DNA of 40,924 bases from an uncultured Ectothiorhodospiraceae bacterium (lineage in GTDB: Bacteria > Pseudomonadota > Gammaproteobacteria > Nitrococcales > Halorhodospiraceae). Below, piece after piece: positions 21,128 to 31,493 of the stretch; position 1 is the stretch's first letter; each line of letters starts with the position of its first letter. The stretch is from contig CAJXLI010000005.1 of assembly GCA_913055575.1 (NCBI GenBank), positions 1 through 40,924 on the forward strand. Reading direction: 5' to 3'. The translations under genes were made by a program, and so were the position numbers. A model generated the notes under the pieces. It saw nothing but the letters and a program-made list of their open reading frames with translations. It did no database searches and was not told the origin of the DNA.

Positions 21128-22024
21128 TCACGCCCCGGAGGAGCTACGCCCGCCGAGCGCCAGGGCGCGCTGATAGAGGGCGTTCCGGCGCCCGCCGGTC
21201 AGCCGCGCCGCGATCCGCGCCGCCTGCTTCACGGGCACCCCCTCACCGAGGAGCACCTGCAGGGTCGCGTCGGCGTCGACCTCCTCGGCCCGCTCGTCGG
21301 CCCCGTCGAGGATCACCACGATCTCGCCCCGCTGCTGATCCGCATCCGCCTCCACCCGAGCGAGGAGCTCGCCCACGGCGCCGCGCAAGACCGTCTCGTG
21401 GCGCTTGGTCAACTCCCGGGCCACGACAGCCGGCCGCTCCGGCCCGCAGGTAGCGGCAACATCGCGCAGGCAGGCGACGATGCGGTGCGGCGCCTCGAAG
21501 AAGGCGACGGTTCGCGTCTCGGCGGCGAGCACCTCCAGACGCGACCTTCGAGCCGCCTCGCGAGCGGACAGGAAGCCGTCGAAGACGAAGCGGTCGGCGC
21601 CGAAGCCGGCTATCGACAGCGCGGCAGCCACGCTACTCGGCCCCGGCAAGGGAGAGACCGCCACCCCGGCATCCGCCGCGGCCCGCACCAGCCGGGCGCC
21701 GGGATCGCTGAGCAGCGGCGTCCCGGCATCGCTGACCAGCGCGACGTCGCCGCCGGCCGCGAGGATGCGCAGCAGCCGCGGCAACCGCGATGCCTCATTG
21801 TGCTCATGGAGGCTGATCACGCGGGCCTGCGCCCCGTGCTGCGCCAGCAGGAGCCCCGTGCGGCGGGTATCCTCGGCGGCCACCCACGCCACTGCCGCCA
21901 GGCGCTCGACGGCCCGGTGCGTCACGTCGCCGAGATTGCCGATGGGCGTCGCCACGACCCACAGCGTGCCGCCGCCGTTTGACAGGGGCGCAGCGGGCGC
22001 CGGATACTCCGATGACCTATCCAC
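21128..22024 (-). CDS. rsmI: 16S rRNA (cytidine1402-2'-O)-methyltransferase
   Basis: [57 protein letters not shown] start at 22024. Confidence 0.95.
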   Translation of the reverse strand: MDRSSEYPAPAAPLSNGGGTLWVVATPIGNLGDVTHRAVERLAAVAWVAAEDTRRTGLLLAQHGAQARVISLHEHNEASRLPRLLRILAAGGDVALVSDAGTPLLSDPGARLVRAAADAGVAVSPLPGPSSVAAALSIAGFGADRFVFDGFLSAREAARRSRLEVLAAETRTVAFFEAPHRIVACLRDVAATCGPERPAVVARELTKRHETVLRGAVGELLARVEADADQQRGEIVVILDGADERAEEVDADATLQVLLGEGVPVKQAARIAARLTGGRRNALYQRALALGGRSSSGA

Positions 22025-22044
22025 AGGCTACTCCAACCGCTTCG

Positions 22045-23955
22045 ATGATGGCCCCGACGCGCGCCCTACAGTCCCTGGCCGCGGCCGCACTGCTAGCCCT
22101 CCTGGCCAGTTGCGCCGCGCCCCCGGCCGAGCAGGCCGCGGGCCCGGAGCAGACGCGCATGCGCGCCGAGCAAGCCCGCGCCTCCGGGGACTACACGCAG
22201 GCTGGCGAACTCTATGATGCGGCAGCAGCCGCCTTTGAGGAAGACGCGCCGCGCAGCCGCGCCAGCCTCGCCGCGGCCCGTAGCTGGCTCCAGGCCGGGG
22301 AGGCGGAGGCCGCCGCCGCAGCCCTGGCCCGCGTCGTACCGGCGGCCCTGGACGAGGCCGGCCGGGCCCGCCTCACCCTAGCGCGGGCCGAGCTGCTCCT
22401 CGAGCGGGACGAGCCGGGCTCGGCGGCGGCCCTGCTCGAGGGGCTATCCGATCCCCCTGCGGGGGTACGCGCGGACTACCTCCGCCTGCGCGCCGAGGCA
22501 GCCCGGGCGCAGGGACAGCCCCTGGCCGCTGCCACCTACCGGGTCGAGCTGACGGAGCACCTGGACACGCCCGGCGAGCGCGCGGCGAACCGGGAGCGGA
22601 TCTGGGCGATCCTTGGCCAGGCACCGGCAGCGCAGCTCCAGCGGGCGGAGACCGGCGACGGCGTCCTCGGCGGCTGGATCCGCCTGGCACAGATCGCCCG
22701 CAGCCATCGGCTCGACCCGCAGCGGCTCGAGACCGCCCTGGCGGCCTGGGAGTCGACCTACCCGCAGCACCCGGCGCTCGAGCGCCAGGTCCCGGAGCTG
22801 CTCACCCGCTTCCAGGAGCACGCCCGCCGCCCTGAGGACCTCGCCCTCCTCCTGCCGCTGAGCGGCGACTTCCGCGACGCCGGCCGCGCCGTCCGCGACG
22901 GCATCCTGGTGGGCCACTTCAACCAGGCAGGCCAGCGGCCGAGCATCGCGGTCTACGACACCGGCGGTAACGCCGAGGGGGCCCGGGAGGCGCTCGCGCA
23001 GGCCCGCGAGGACGGCTGCGACGCGATCATCGGTCCGCTGACCCGCGACGCGGTGGCGGCCGTCGCCACCGCCCAGGGCGACGGGCCGGCACCGACGACG
23101 CTAGCGCTCAACCGGCTGCGCGGCGATAGCGAGCCCGGTGACGCCCTCTATCAGTTTGCCCTCAGCCCGGAAGCGGAGGCCCGTCAGGCCGCCCGCTACG
23201 CCTACCGGCGCGGCTGGCGGGAGGTGGCCGTCCTGGCGCCCAGAACGGACTGGGGGGATCGCGTCGAGCAGGCCTTCCAGGAAGCCCTCGACAAGGCCGG
23301 CGGGATCGTCCTGGAGAGCGAGGGCTACGACCCCGAGGACACCGACTTCTCGGGCCCCATCCGGGAGGTGCTCAACCTGCGCATCGCCGAGCAGCGCTAC
23401 CAGGAGCTGGCCCGTACCCTCGGGCAGCCCCTGGAGTACCGGCCACGGCGGCGCCAGGACGTAGACGCCGTCTTCCTCATCGCCTACCCGGAGAACGCGC
23501 GACTGCTGAAGCCGCAGCTGGCGTACTACTACGCCCAGGACGTGCCCGTGCTGGCCACCTCCCACGCCTACAGCGGCGCCGAACGCACGGAGGCGATCCA
23601 GGACCTCAACGGCCTGCACCTCCTGGCCGGGCCGTGGCTCCTCGGCCGCAGCCTCGGGGTGCCCGACGGGCTCGCGCGCGAGCGCCTCGATGAGCAGCTC
23701 GGTGGCGTGGTGGCGCGCCACGCCCGGCTGGTCGCCCTCGGCATCGACGCCTACCGCGTCCTGCCGTACCTGTCGATCCTGGCGGACTACCCCGAGGAGC
23801 GGCTGGACGGCCTGACCGGGACGCTGCACATGGAAGCGCAGCGCATCCTGAAACGGGAGCTGGCCGTGGCACAGTTCGTGGATGGCCGGCCGGTCTTCAA
23901 GACCCACGCTACGGAGGGCGAGCAGCATGAGCGAGCAGCGACGGCCGACGACTAG
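22045..23955 (+). CDS. lpoA: Penicillin-binding protein activator LpoA family lipoprotein
   Basis: Lipobox-like LLASCAAPP, TPR-like N-terminal half, periplasmic-binding-protein-like C-terminal half (LALLLPLSGDFRDAGRAVRDGILVGHF); synteny rsmI<->lpoA-yraN. Start uncertain (22012 or 22045). Confidence 0.9.
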   Translation: MMAPTRALQSLAAAALLALLASCAAPPAEQAAGPEQTRMRAEQARASGDYTQAGELYDAAAAAFEEDAPRSRASLAAARSWLQAGEAEAAAAALARVVPAALDEAGRARLTLARAELLLERDEPGSAAALLEGLSDPPAGVRADYLRLRAEAARAQGQPLAAATYRVELTEHLDTPGERAANRERIWAILGQAPAAQLQRAETGDGVLGGWIRLAQIARSHRLDPQRLETALAAWESTYPQHPALERQVPELLTRFQEHARRPEDLALLLPLSGDFRDAGRAVRDGILVGHFNQAGQRPSIAVYDTGGNAEGAREALAQAREDGCDAIIGPLTRDAVAAVATAQGDGPAPTTLALNRLRGDSEPGDALYQFALSPEAEARQAARYAYRRGWREVAVLAPRTDWGDRVEQAFQEALDKAGGIVLESEGYDPEDTDFSGPIREVLNLRIAEQRYQELARTLGQPLEYRPRRRQDVDAVFLIAYPENARLLKPQLAYYYAQDVPVLATSHAYSGAERTEAIQDLNGLHLLAGPWLLGRSLGVPDGLARERLDEQLGGVVARHARLVALGIDAYRVLPYLSILADYPEERLDGLTGTLHMEAQRILKRELAVAQFVDGRPVFKTHATEGEQHERAATADD

Positions 23956-24292
23956 CGCAACGCGCGCCGGGCGCGACGCCGAGGCCCGCGCGCGGGCCTA
24001 CCTGGAGGCGTACGGCTTGCGGACCCTGGCGCAGAACTTCCGTACGCGCAGAGGCGAGATCGATCTAGTCATGGCGGACGGGAGCGAGACGGTCTTCGTG
24101 GAGGTGCGCTACCGCAGCCATCCGGGCTTCGGCGGCGCCGCGGCCTCCATCGACACCCGCAAGCGGCGCCGCCTGCGCCAGGCGGCCGCCGCATGGCTGA
24201 GCCGCCACCCGGCGCGAGCCCGATTCGATGTCATCGCCACGGATGGGCACACCGTGGACTGGGTGCGGGACGCGTTTCGGGATGAAGCCTGA
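23927..24292 (+). CDS. yraN: UPF0102 family protein YraN
   Basis: GRDAEARARAYLEAYGLRTLAQNFRTRRGEIDLVMADGSETVFVEVRYRSHPGFGGAAASID (endonuclease-like fold motif). Confidence 0.92.
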   Translation: MSEQRRPTTSATRAGRDAEARARAYLEAYGLRTLAQNFRTRRGEIDLVMADGSETVFVEVRYRSHPGFGGAAASIDTRKRRRLRQAAAAWLSRHPARARFDVIATDGHTVDWVRDAFRDEA

Positions 24293-24925
<633 letters not shown>

Positions 24926-24967
24926 CCAGGAGCCGCGAGCGGGCCCGGGGGCAGGGTGCGGCGAGCG

Positions 24968-25390
24968 CTACTTGACCACCCGCAGGTTCGGGCGCTTGTC
25001 GCCGCCGCCTGGCCCCTGGGGCGGATCGTCGTCGGGGCTATCGCCGCTCTCGGTCCCCTCCGCAGCGGCCTCCTCCTCGTCGTCGGCCTCGCCGAAGAGC
25101 ATCCCTTGCCCGTTCTCGCGGGCGTAGATCGCCAGCACCGCGGCCACCGGGACCGCGACCGGGCGCGGTACGCCGCCGAAACGGGCCTGGAACGAGATCT
25201 CGTCGTTGCCCATGCTCAGCCCCTGCACAGCCTGCGGGGCCACGTTGAGGACCAGCCGGCCCTCCTCGGCGTACTCCATGGGCGCATCCAGATCCTGCCG
25301 GGTGGCGTCCACCAGCAGGTACGGCGTGTTCCCGTTATCGACGACCCACTCGTAGATCGCGCGAATCAGGTACGGACGGCTTGAGGTCAT
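24968..25390 (-). CDS. sspB: ClpXP protease specificity-enhancing factor SspB
   Basis: MTSSRPYLIRAIYEWVVDNGNTPYLLVDA; conserved C-terminal motif NLRVVK; next to sspA. Confidence 0.95.
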   Translation of the reverse strand: MTSSRPYLIRAIYEWVVDNGNTPYLLVDATRQDLDAPMEYAEEGRLVLNVAPQAVQGLSMGNDEISFQARFGGVPRPVAVPVAAVLAIYARENGQGMLFGEADDEEEAAAEGTESGDSPDDDPPQGPGGGDKRPNLRVVK

Positions 25391-25409
25391 CAATAGCCTC
25401 CTGCCCTCC

Positions 25410-26006
25410 TCAGCGCAGGGCCTGCTCGGCACGAGTCAGGCTGGCCTGGAAGGCGCGCGTTGCGAACTGGTGCTCGGCGTAGTGACGGATCGCCGCCGCC
25501 TGCTCGGGCAGCTCGATGCCAGCCGCCGGGAGCCGCCATAGCAGGGGCAGGACCGTCAGGTCCATGACGGTGCGGTCCTCGCCCGGGGAGAACGGCTGCC
25601 CCTCGAACAGCTCGGCCGCCGCCACCAGGCTCTCGCGCAGGGCGCACCGGGCGTGCTCCGATCGATCCGCGGGATCGCCGCCGATCTGCTCGAGCAGGGC
25701 GTACCAATCACGCTGGATACGGTATACCAGCAGGCGCGCCTTGGCGCGGCTGACCGGGTCTACCGGCAGCAGCGGCGGATGCGGATAGCGCTCATCCAGG
25801 TACTCGATGATGGTCCCGGCCTCGTAGAGGGCGATATCCCGATCGACCAGGGTCGGGACCTCTCCGTACGGATTGTGCTCGAACAGCTCGGCGGACGGAT
25901 AGTCCGGATCGACGAGGCTCCGCTCCGCCTCGACCCCCTTCTCGGCCAGGGCCAGCCGTACGCGATGGCTATGCGGGCAGACGGCTCCGGTATACAGGCG
26001 GACCAC
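25410..26006 (-). CDS. sspA: Stringent starvation protein A (GST-like)
   Basis: VVRLYTGAVCPHSHRVRLALAEKGVEAERSLVD; GEVPTLVDRDIALYEAGTIIEYLDERYPHPPLLP; GTG start at 26006. Confidence 0.95.
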   Translation of the reverse strand: MVRLYTGAVCPHSHRVRLALAEKGVEAERSLVDPDYPSAELFEHNPYGEVPTLVDRDIALYEAGTIIEYLDERYPHPPLLPVDPVSRAKARLLVYRIQRDWYALLEQIGGDPADRSEHARCALRESLVAAAELFEGQPFSPGEDRTVMDLTVLPLLWRLPAAGIELPEQAAAIRHYAEHQFATRAFQASLTRAEQALR

Positions 26007-26071
26007 GGATCCTCCGCAGGACCGGGATGGGGCGGCCGCCTCCCGACGTAGGAGGCCGCCGCCCCCGTCGA

Positions 26072-26818
26072 TCACTTCTTGATGTCTCTCCAGTACTCCT
26101 TATACAGGAGATAGAAGACGCCCGTGAAGACGATGAGGAAGAGGATCACCCAGACCCCCATCCGCTCCCGGTCGGCCCGGATCGGCTCTGCGGCGTAGGA
26201 GAGGAAGGCCGTGATCTGGGCCGTCATCTCGCGGTACTCCTCCTGGCTCAGACGCCCCTCCTCGCCCTCGACCGGCTCGAGGTCGACGACCTCACCGTGG
26301 TCGTCGCGCACCGCCTTCTGGTCACCCTGAAGGCTGGCAAGGACGTGGGGCATGCTCGTGCCTTCCTGGACGAGGTTGTTGTAGCCGACGTCGGAGTCCT
26401 CGTCCACGTAGAAGGTGTTGAGGTAGGTATAGATCCAGTCCTCACCCTGAGCACGGGCGGTCAGCGACAGGTCCGGCGGCGCCAGGCCGAACCACTCCAC
26501 GCCGTCCTGCGGATCCATGGACGAGGTGATGTGATCATACGGGTCCTTGTCGCCGCGCATGATCTCCTCCTCGAGCCACTGCTTGTCCGCGCCGACATCC
26601 TCCGCGAGCCGCTTGTAGCGGAGGTACTTCAGCGAGTGGCAGCCGACGCAGTACTGGGCGTACAGCTCCGCCCCCTTGCGGATGGACGCCCGATCGTGGT
26701 GGCTCACGTCGGGATCCATCATCTCGACGTCCGATCCGGCGGAGCCCTGGGCCGGGCCCGCTACAGCGAGCGCCAGGCCCAGGCCGAGTACGATGCCGTT
26801 CTTCTTCTGCATGCTCAT
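26072..26818 (-). CDS. petC: Cytochrome c1 of the bc1 complex
   Basis: Signal peptide, CVGCHSLKYLRYKRLAED haem motif, APPDLSLTAR, C-terminal TM anchor. Confidence 0.96.
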   Translation of the reverse strand: MSMQKKNGIVLGLGLALAVAGPAQGSAGSDVEMMDPDVSHHDRASIRKGAELYAQYCVGCHSLKYLRYKRLAEDVGADKQWLEEEIMRGDKDPYDHITSSMDPQDGVEWFGLAPPDLSLTARAQGEDWIYTYLNTFYVDEDSDVGYNNLVQEGTSMPHVLASLQGDQKAVRDDHGEVVDLEPVEGEEGRLSQEEYREMTAQITAFLSYAAEPIRADRERMGVWVILFLIVFTGVFYLLYKEYWRDIKK

Positions 26819-26819
26819 G

Positions 26820-28052
26820 TCAGACGGTCACCCTTTCCGGTACGGGCTTCGTCTTCTCGAACCCGAAGTAGGTATAGGCCCAGAGGAAGACGAAGTAGCC
26901 GAAGTAGATCACGGTGAAGATCTGCCCCAGGATCACGGGCAGACCCGTCGGCTCCTGCTTGCCCAGCCAGGTGAGCACTATGAACGTGATCGTGAACACC
27001 CCCAGGCCGATCTTGTAGCCCAGCCCGCGGAGCCGGATGGAGCCCACCTGCCCCCGGTCGATCCAGGGCAGGAAGAGCAGGATCGCGCTCGCGCCGAGCA
27101 TCACGACCACACCCAGCGCCTGGTTCGGGATGGACTGCAGCATGGCGTACCACGCCTGGAAGTACCACACCGGGTGGATGGCCGATGGCGTCTGCAGCGG
27201 ATCCGCCTCCTGGAAGTTAGGCGGCTCGATGAAGAAGCCCCCGAAGGTGGGCGCGAAGAACATCACGGCGCAGAACAGGATCAGGAAGATCCCCCAGCCG
27301 AAGAGGTCCTTCACCGTTATGTAGGGGTGGAAGGCGATCCCGTCCACGGGCTTGCCGTTGGCGTCCTTGTTCTTCTTGATCTCGACGCCGTCCGGGCTCG
27401 AGGAGCCGACGTGGTGCAGGCCCACGATGTGCACGAAGGTCAGCCCGATCAGCACCAGCGGCAGGCCGATCACGTGGAACGCGTACAGCCGCCCCAGGGT
27501 CGCCTCGTTGACGATGTAGCCGCCCTGCAGCCAGACCACCAGCTCCTCCCCGACGACCGGCACGACGCTGGCCAGGGAGATGATGACCTGCCCGGCCCAA
27601 TAGGAGAGCTGCCCCCAGGGCAGGACGTAGCCCATGAAGGCCTCGGCCATCAGGACCAGGTACAGGAGCACACCCGTGATCCACAGCAGCTCCCGCGGCT
27701 TCTGGTAGGAGCCGTAGAGCAGGCTCCGGTACATGTGCAGGTAGATCACCACGAAAAACGCTGATGCGCCGGTGGTATGCATATAGCGCATCAGCCAGCC
27801 CCAGTCCACGTCGCGCATGATGAACTCCACGGAGGAGAAGGCGCGCTCGGCGGAGGGCTGGTAGTAGAACATCAACCAGACCCCGGAGACGACCTGGATG
27901 ACGAGCACCAGGATCGCGAGCGATCCGAACAGGTACCACCAGTTGACGTTCTTGGAGACGTAGTACTCGGACATGTGGTAGCGCCAAGTACTCGTCAGGG
28001 GAAAGCGGTCATCCATCCACTGCTGTAGACCGCTAAGACTGAGACGGTTCAT
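26820..28052 (-). CDS. petB: Cytochrome b of the bc1 complex
   Basis: WWYLFGSLAILVLVIQVVSGVWLMFYYQPS; GYVLPWGQLSYWAGQVI; multi-TM with His ligands; PEWY-like HPVWYFQAWYAML. Confidence 0.97.
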   Translation of the reverse strand: MNRLSLSGLQQWMDDRFPLTSTWRYHMSEYYVSKNVNWWYLFGSLAILVLVIQVVSGVWLMFYYQPSAERAFSSVEFIMRDVDWGWLMRYMHTTGASAFFVVIYLHMYRSLLYGSYQKPRELLWITGVLLYLVLMAEAFMGYVLPWGQLSYWAGQVIISLASVVPVVGEELVVWLQGGYIVNEATLGRLYAFHVIGLPLVLIGLTFVHIVGLHHVGSSSPDGVEIKKNKDANGKPVDGIAFHPYITVKDLFGWGIFLILFCAVMFFAPTFGGFFIEPPNFQEADPLQTPSAIHPVWYFQAWYAMLQSIPNQALGVVVMLGASAILLFLPWIDRGQVGSIRLRGLGYKIGLGVFTITFIVLTWLGKQEPTGLPVILGQIFTVIYFGYFVFLWAYTYFGFEKTKPVPERVTV

Positions 28053-28207
28053 CACGCCGCGCCCTCCTGTTCGTCTTCGGTATCCTCGCCGATGACGAGC
28101 TCAAAGTCCTCGGCGAGCCTGGGTGGAGACCCTCCAGGCTGCCCGGTTCCGCCCCTGGGGAGACACCCGCCCTGGGCGGCTCCTTGCCGTATCCGGGCCA
28201 AGGGCAT
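28052..28207 (-). pseudogene. 51-aa ORF, possible remnant of the Rieske iron-sulfur protein gene (petA)
   Basis: Own translation: MPLARIRQGAAQGGCLPRGGTGQPGGSPPRLAEDFELVIGEDTEDEQEGAA; stop overlaps the petB start (TGATG). The tail FELVIGED resembles Rieske C-termini, but both [2Fe-2S] cysteine boxes are absent. Not in the ORF track (below 60 aa). Confidence 0.4.
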
Positions 28208-28318
28208 ATAAACAGCAGGCAAGCCTCTTACAATGCGCCAGCAGGCGTCAAGGCTCAGGCCCCCAGGCCGCCATACGGTCGGGTGATAGACTATTACATA
28301 ATCGGTGATGCGTCATGC

Positions 28319-29077
28319 CTATGCCGGATTATCCACCTCGACGTAGTGGTGCGCCACGCCGAGCGCCCGGCTGAGCTCCGCCCCGACGGCCTGGACGCCG
28401 CTGCGCTCCGTGGCGTGGTGGCCGGCCGCGAAGTAGTGGACGCCGCGCTCCCGCGCGACGTGGGCGGTCGGCTCGGAGATCTCGCCGGAGATGAAGGCGT
28501 CCACGCCGAGGTCGGCGGCCTGATCGATCAGCGCGTCGGCCCCGCCGCTACACCAAGCCAGGCGGCGGATCGGCCCCGGGCCGGCGGCGACGTGGGTGGC
28601 CGGGCGCCCGAAGGCGTGCTCGAGGCGCTCGCCCAGCTCGGCCGGGCCCAGCGGCGCGGCGGGGGTGCCGCTCCACAGGAGGCCAGGGACGCCCTTGGCG
28701 GTGTGCCGCGCCTCGACGGTCAGCCCCAGGAGCCCGGCGATGCCGGCGTTGTTCCCCAGCTCCGGGTGGGCGTCCAGAGGCAGGTGGTAGGCGAGCAGGC
28801 TCATGCCCGACCCCATCAGCAGCCCCAGGCGCCGCGCCTTCATCCCGACGACGCGCGGGTCCTCCCCCTTCCAGAAGTAGCCGTGGTGGACCAGCACCGC
28901 ATCGGCCCCCAGGTCCCGGGCCGCCTCGAGGAGCGCCGCGCTGGCGGTGACGCCGGTCACGACAGTGGCGATCTCCTCACGGCCCTCGACCTGCAGCCCG
29001 TTGGGCGCATAGTCCGTGTACGCCTCCGGCGTAAGGCGCTCGTCCAGGTATGCTTGCAGGCGGTTTCGATGCACCAT
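28319..29077 (-). CDS. Nif3-like dinuclear metal centre hexameric protein (YbgI family)
   Basis: APNGLQVEGREEIATVVTGVTAS; LVHHGYFWKGEDP; AYHLPLDAHPELGNNAGIAGLLGL; DAFISGEISEPTAHVARERGVHYFAAGHHATERSGVQAVG. Confidence 0.93.
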   Translation of the reverse strand: MVHRNRLQAYLDERLTPEAYTDYAPNGLQVEGREEIATVVTGVTASAALLEAARDLGADAVLVHHGYFWKGEDPRVVGMKARRLGLLMGSGMSLLAYHLPLDAHPELGNNAGIAGLLGLTVEARHTAKGVPGLLWSGTPAAPLGPAELGERLEHAFGRPATHVAAGPGPIRRLAWCSGGADALIDQAADLGVDAFISGEISEPTAHVARERGVHYFAAGHHATERSGVQAVGAELSRALGVAHHYVEVDNPA

Positions 29078-29105
29078 AGGGGGTTAATCCCTCGTAGGCA
29101 GTACG

Positions 29106-30347
29106 ATGAGACTACCAGGACCATCACGGTGGCGGCTATTGGGGCGCCAGGGTACCGCGTGGCTGCGCTTCCTGGTGGGCTATACCGCCCTGGGCGTGGT
29201 CCTGGCCCTGGCGATCGTCTGGCTCAAGCCGGGCCTGCTGGGCCCGCTGACCCCGCGGGTCGAGGTCAACCAGACCCAGGCGCAGGCCGAGCCGGCCCGC
29301 TCCCGTGGCACCGCCACGCCAGCGCCGGCCCCCGCCTCCTACGCCGAGGCCGTGGCGCGCGCCGCGCCTGCCGTGGTGAACATCTTCACCGTCAAGCAGG
29401 TCACGGAGCAACTGATACCGCCCGGGCTCGATACTCCCCTCTACCGCCACTTCTTCGGCGAGCCACCGACCCGGGAGCGGCAGCGCACGGAGACGAGCCT
29501 CGGCTCCGGCGTCATCGTCGCCGAGGACGGCTACGTGGTGACCAACCACCACGTCATCGACAACGCCGAGCAGATCCAGGTCCTGCTCGCCGACAGCCGC
29601 CAGCGGGCGGCCACCGTGGTCGGCCGGGACCCGGCGACGGACCTGGCGGTGCTGCGTATCGACGCCGCGGAGCTGCCGGTGATCACCTTCGCCGAGGATG
29701 GCCAGGCCCGGGTCGGCGACGTCGTCCTCGCCATCGGCAACCCCTTCGGGGTCGGGCAGACGGTAACGCAGGGGATCATCAGCGCCACCGGCCGGGATCA
29801 GCTCGGCCTGTCCACCTTCGAGAACTTCATCCAGACCGATGCGGCGATCAACCCCGGCAATTCCGGCGGGGCGCTGATCGACGCCCGAGGGGACCTGGTG
29901 GGCATCAACACAGCCATCTTCAGCGATAGCGGCGGCTCCCAGGGGATCGGCTTCGCCATCCCGGCAGGGATCGCGCAGACGGTCACGGCCGACCTGATCG
30001 AGCACGGCCGGGTAGTACGCGGCTGGCTCGGGGTCCAGGCCCAGCGGCTCACCCCGGCGCTAGCCGAGTCGTTCGGGGTCGCCCCCGACACCGAGGGCGT
30101 CGGCGTCACGGACGTCTTTCCCGGAGGGCCAGCGGACCGCGCCGGTATCCAGCCGGGCGATGTCATCACCCGGCTCGGCGAGCGCGCGATCCGCGACGTG
30201 CAGGACTTGCTGCGGGCGGCGAGCCGAGGCGCACCGGGCACGGAGATGGCGGTCACCGGCTACCGGGACGGCGAGCGATTCTCCAGCCAGGTTACGCTCG
30301 GCGATCGCCCGGAGATGGCGCAGCCGCGCCAGCCGGGCCAGCGCTGA
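29106..30347 (+). CDS. Trypsin-like serine protease with one PDZ domain, DegS/AlgW-like
   Basis: N-terminal TM; SLGSGVIVAEDGYVVTNHHVI; DLAVLRID; INPGNSGGALID (catalytic Ser); a single PDZ (GVTDVFPGGPADRAGIQPGDVITRLG). Confidence 0.93.
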   Translation: MRLPGPSRWRLLGRQGTAWLRFLVGYTALGVVLALAIVWLKPGLLGPLTPRVEVNQTQAQAEPARSRGTATPAPAPASYAEAVARAAPAVVNIFTVKQVTEQLIPPGLDTPLYRHFFGEPPTRERQRTETSLGSGVIVAEDGYVVTNHHVIDNAEQIQVLLADSRQRAATVVGRDPATDLAVLRIDAAELPVITFAEDGQARVGDVVLAIGNPFGVGQTVTQGIISATGRDQLGLSTFENFIQTDAAINPGNSGGALIDARGDLVGINTAIFSDSGGSQGIGFAIPAGIAQTVTADLIEHGRVVRGWLGVQAQRLTPALAESFGVAPDTEGVGVTDVFPGGPADRAGIQPGDVITRLGERAIRDVQDLLRAASRGAPGTEMAVTGYRDGERFSSQVTLGDRPEMAQPRQPGQR

Positions 30348-30387
30348 GCCGGGCCGACACGACGCCGCCCGGGCGCCAGGCCCGGCT
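30347..30387. terminator. Stem-loop between convergent degS-like and hisC genes
   Basis: Perfect 9-bp stem AGCCGGGCC...GGCCCGGCT with an inner palindrome CGCCCGGGCG; no U-tract. Confidence 0.4.
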
Positions 30388-30398
30388 CCCGGGATCGC

Positions 30399-31493
30399 CT
30401 ACGCCGCCGCGAGGGCCTCCGCCAGGGCCTCCAGGAAGCGGTCATTCTCCTCCGGCCGGCCCACGGTCACCCGCAGGCAGTCCGCCAGCCGCGGGTGGCT
30501 GCCGTGGAGGGACTTGATCAGCACCCCCCGCTCCAGTAGCCCGCGGTACACCGCCTCTCCGCACCCGGGCGGGACACGGAAGGTGAGGAAATTGGTCTGC
30601 GTCGGCCAGACCTGCTGGACACCGGGCACCGCCGGCAGCGCCTCCGCCAGCCGCCCGCGCTCCGCGAGCACGTGGGACACCGCCCGATCCAGGGCCTGCC
30701 GGTGCTCCAGGGCGAAGGCGGCGCTCGCCTGGGCTGGGACGCTCAGATTGTAGGGGAGCCGGCACTTCTCCAGCTCCTCCAGCCAGGCGGGATGGCCGAT
30801 GAGCGCGCCCACCCGGAGGCCGGCCAGGCCGACCTTGGAGAGCGTCCGCAGGAGCAGGCAATTGGGGTGGTCGAGCACCCGCGGCAGGAAGGTGGTATCG
30901 GCGTAGGGGGCGTAGGCCTCATCGACCACCACCAGGCCGTCCGCCTGCGCCACCACCTCGGCCACGGCATCCAGGTCCAGGCCGTTGCCGGTGGGATTGT
31001 TGGGGTGCGCCAGGTAGGTCACCGCGGGCTGATAGGCCGCCAGGGCCTCCAGGGTCGCCGGCAGGTCGAGCTCGAAATCCGGCCCCAGCGGGACCTCGGC
31101 GTACGTGGCACCCGTGACCTCGGCGATGATCCGGTACATGGCGAAGCTCGGCGCCGGGGCCAGGACGGTACGGCCGCTGCCGGCCACCGCCAGGTCGATG
31201 AGCTGGATGAGCTCGTCGGAGCCGTTGCCGAGGAGCAACCCGGCGTCCGCCGGGACGCCGAGGCCATCGCGGAGCAGCGGCTTGAGCTCGCGTGCCGCCG
31301 CATCGGGATAGCGGTTGATGGCCACCGTGCGCAGGCGCTCCAGCCAGGCCTCTTCCAGCGCCCCCGGCCAAGGCCAGGGGTTCTCCATGGCGTCCAGCTT
31401 GATGACCTCCCCCGGATCGGCCACGCGGTAGCCGGTCAGCGACTGGACCTGGGGCCGCACCCAGCGGGCGGCGCGCGCGGCGGCGTCACTCAC
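30399..31493 (-). CDS. hisC: Histidinol-phosphate aminotransferase
   Basis: [52 protein letters not shown] (PLP Lys). GTG start at 31493 or the track start at 31514. Confidence 0.94.
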   Translation of the reverse strand: MSDAAARAARWVRPQVQSLTGYRVADPGEVIKLDAMENPWPWPGALEEAWLERLRTVAINRYPDAAARELKPLLRDGLGVPADAGLLLGNGSDELIQLIDLAVAGSGRTVLAPAPSFAMYRIIAEVTGATYAEVPLGPDFELDLPATLEALAAYQPAVTYLAHPNNPTGNGLDLDAVAEVVAQADGLVVVDEAYAPYADTTFLPRVLDHPNCLLLRTLSKVGLAGLRVGALIGHPAWLEELEKCRLPYNLSVPAQASAAFALEHRQALDRAVSHVLAERGRLAEALPAVPGVQQVWPTQTNFLTFRVPPGCGEAVYRGLLERGVLIKSLHGSHPRLADCLRVTVGRPEENDRFLEALAEALAAA

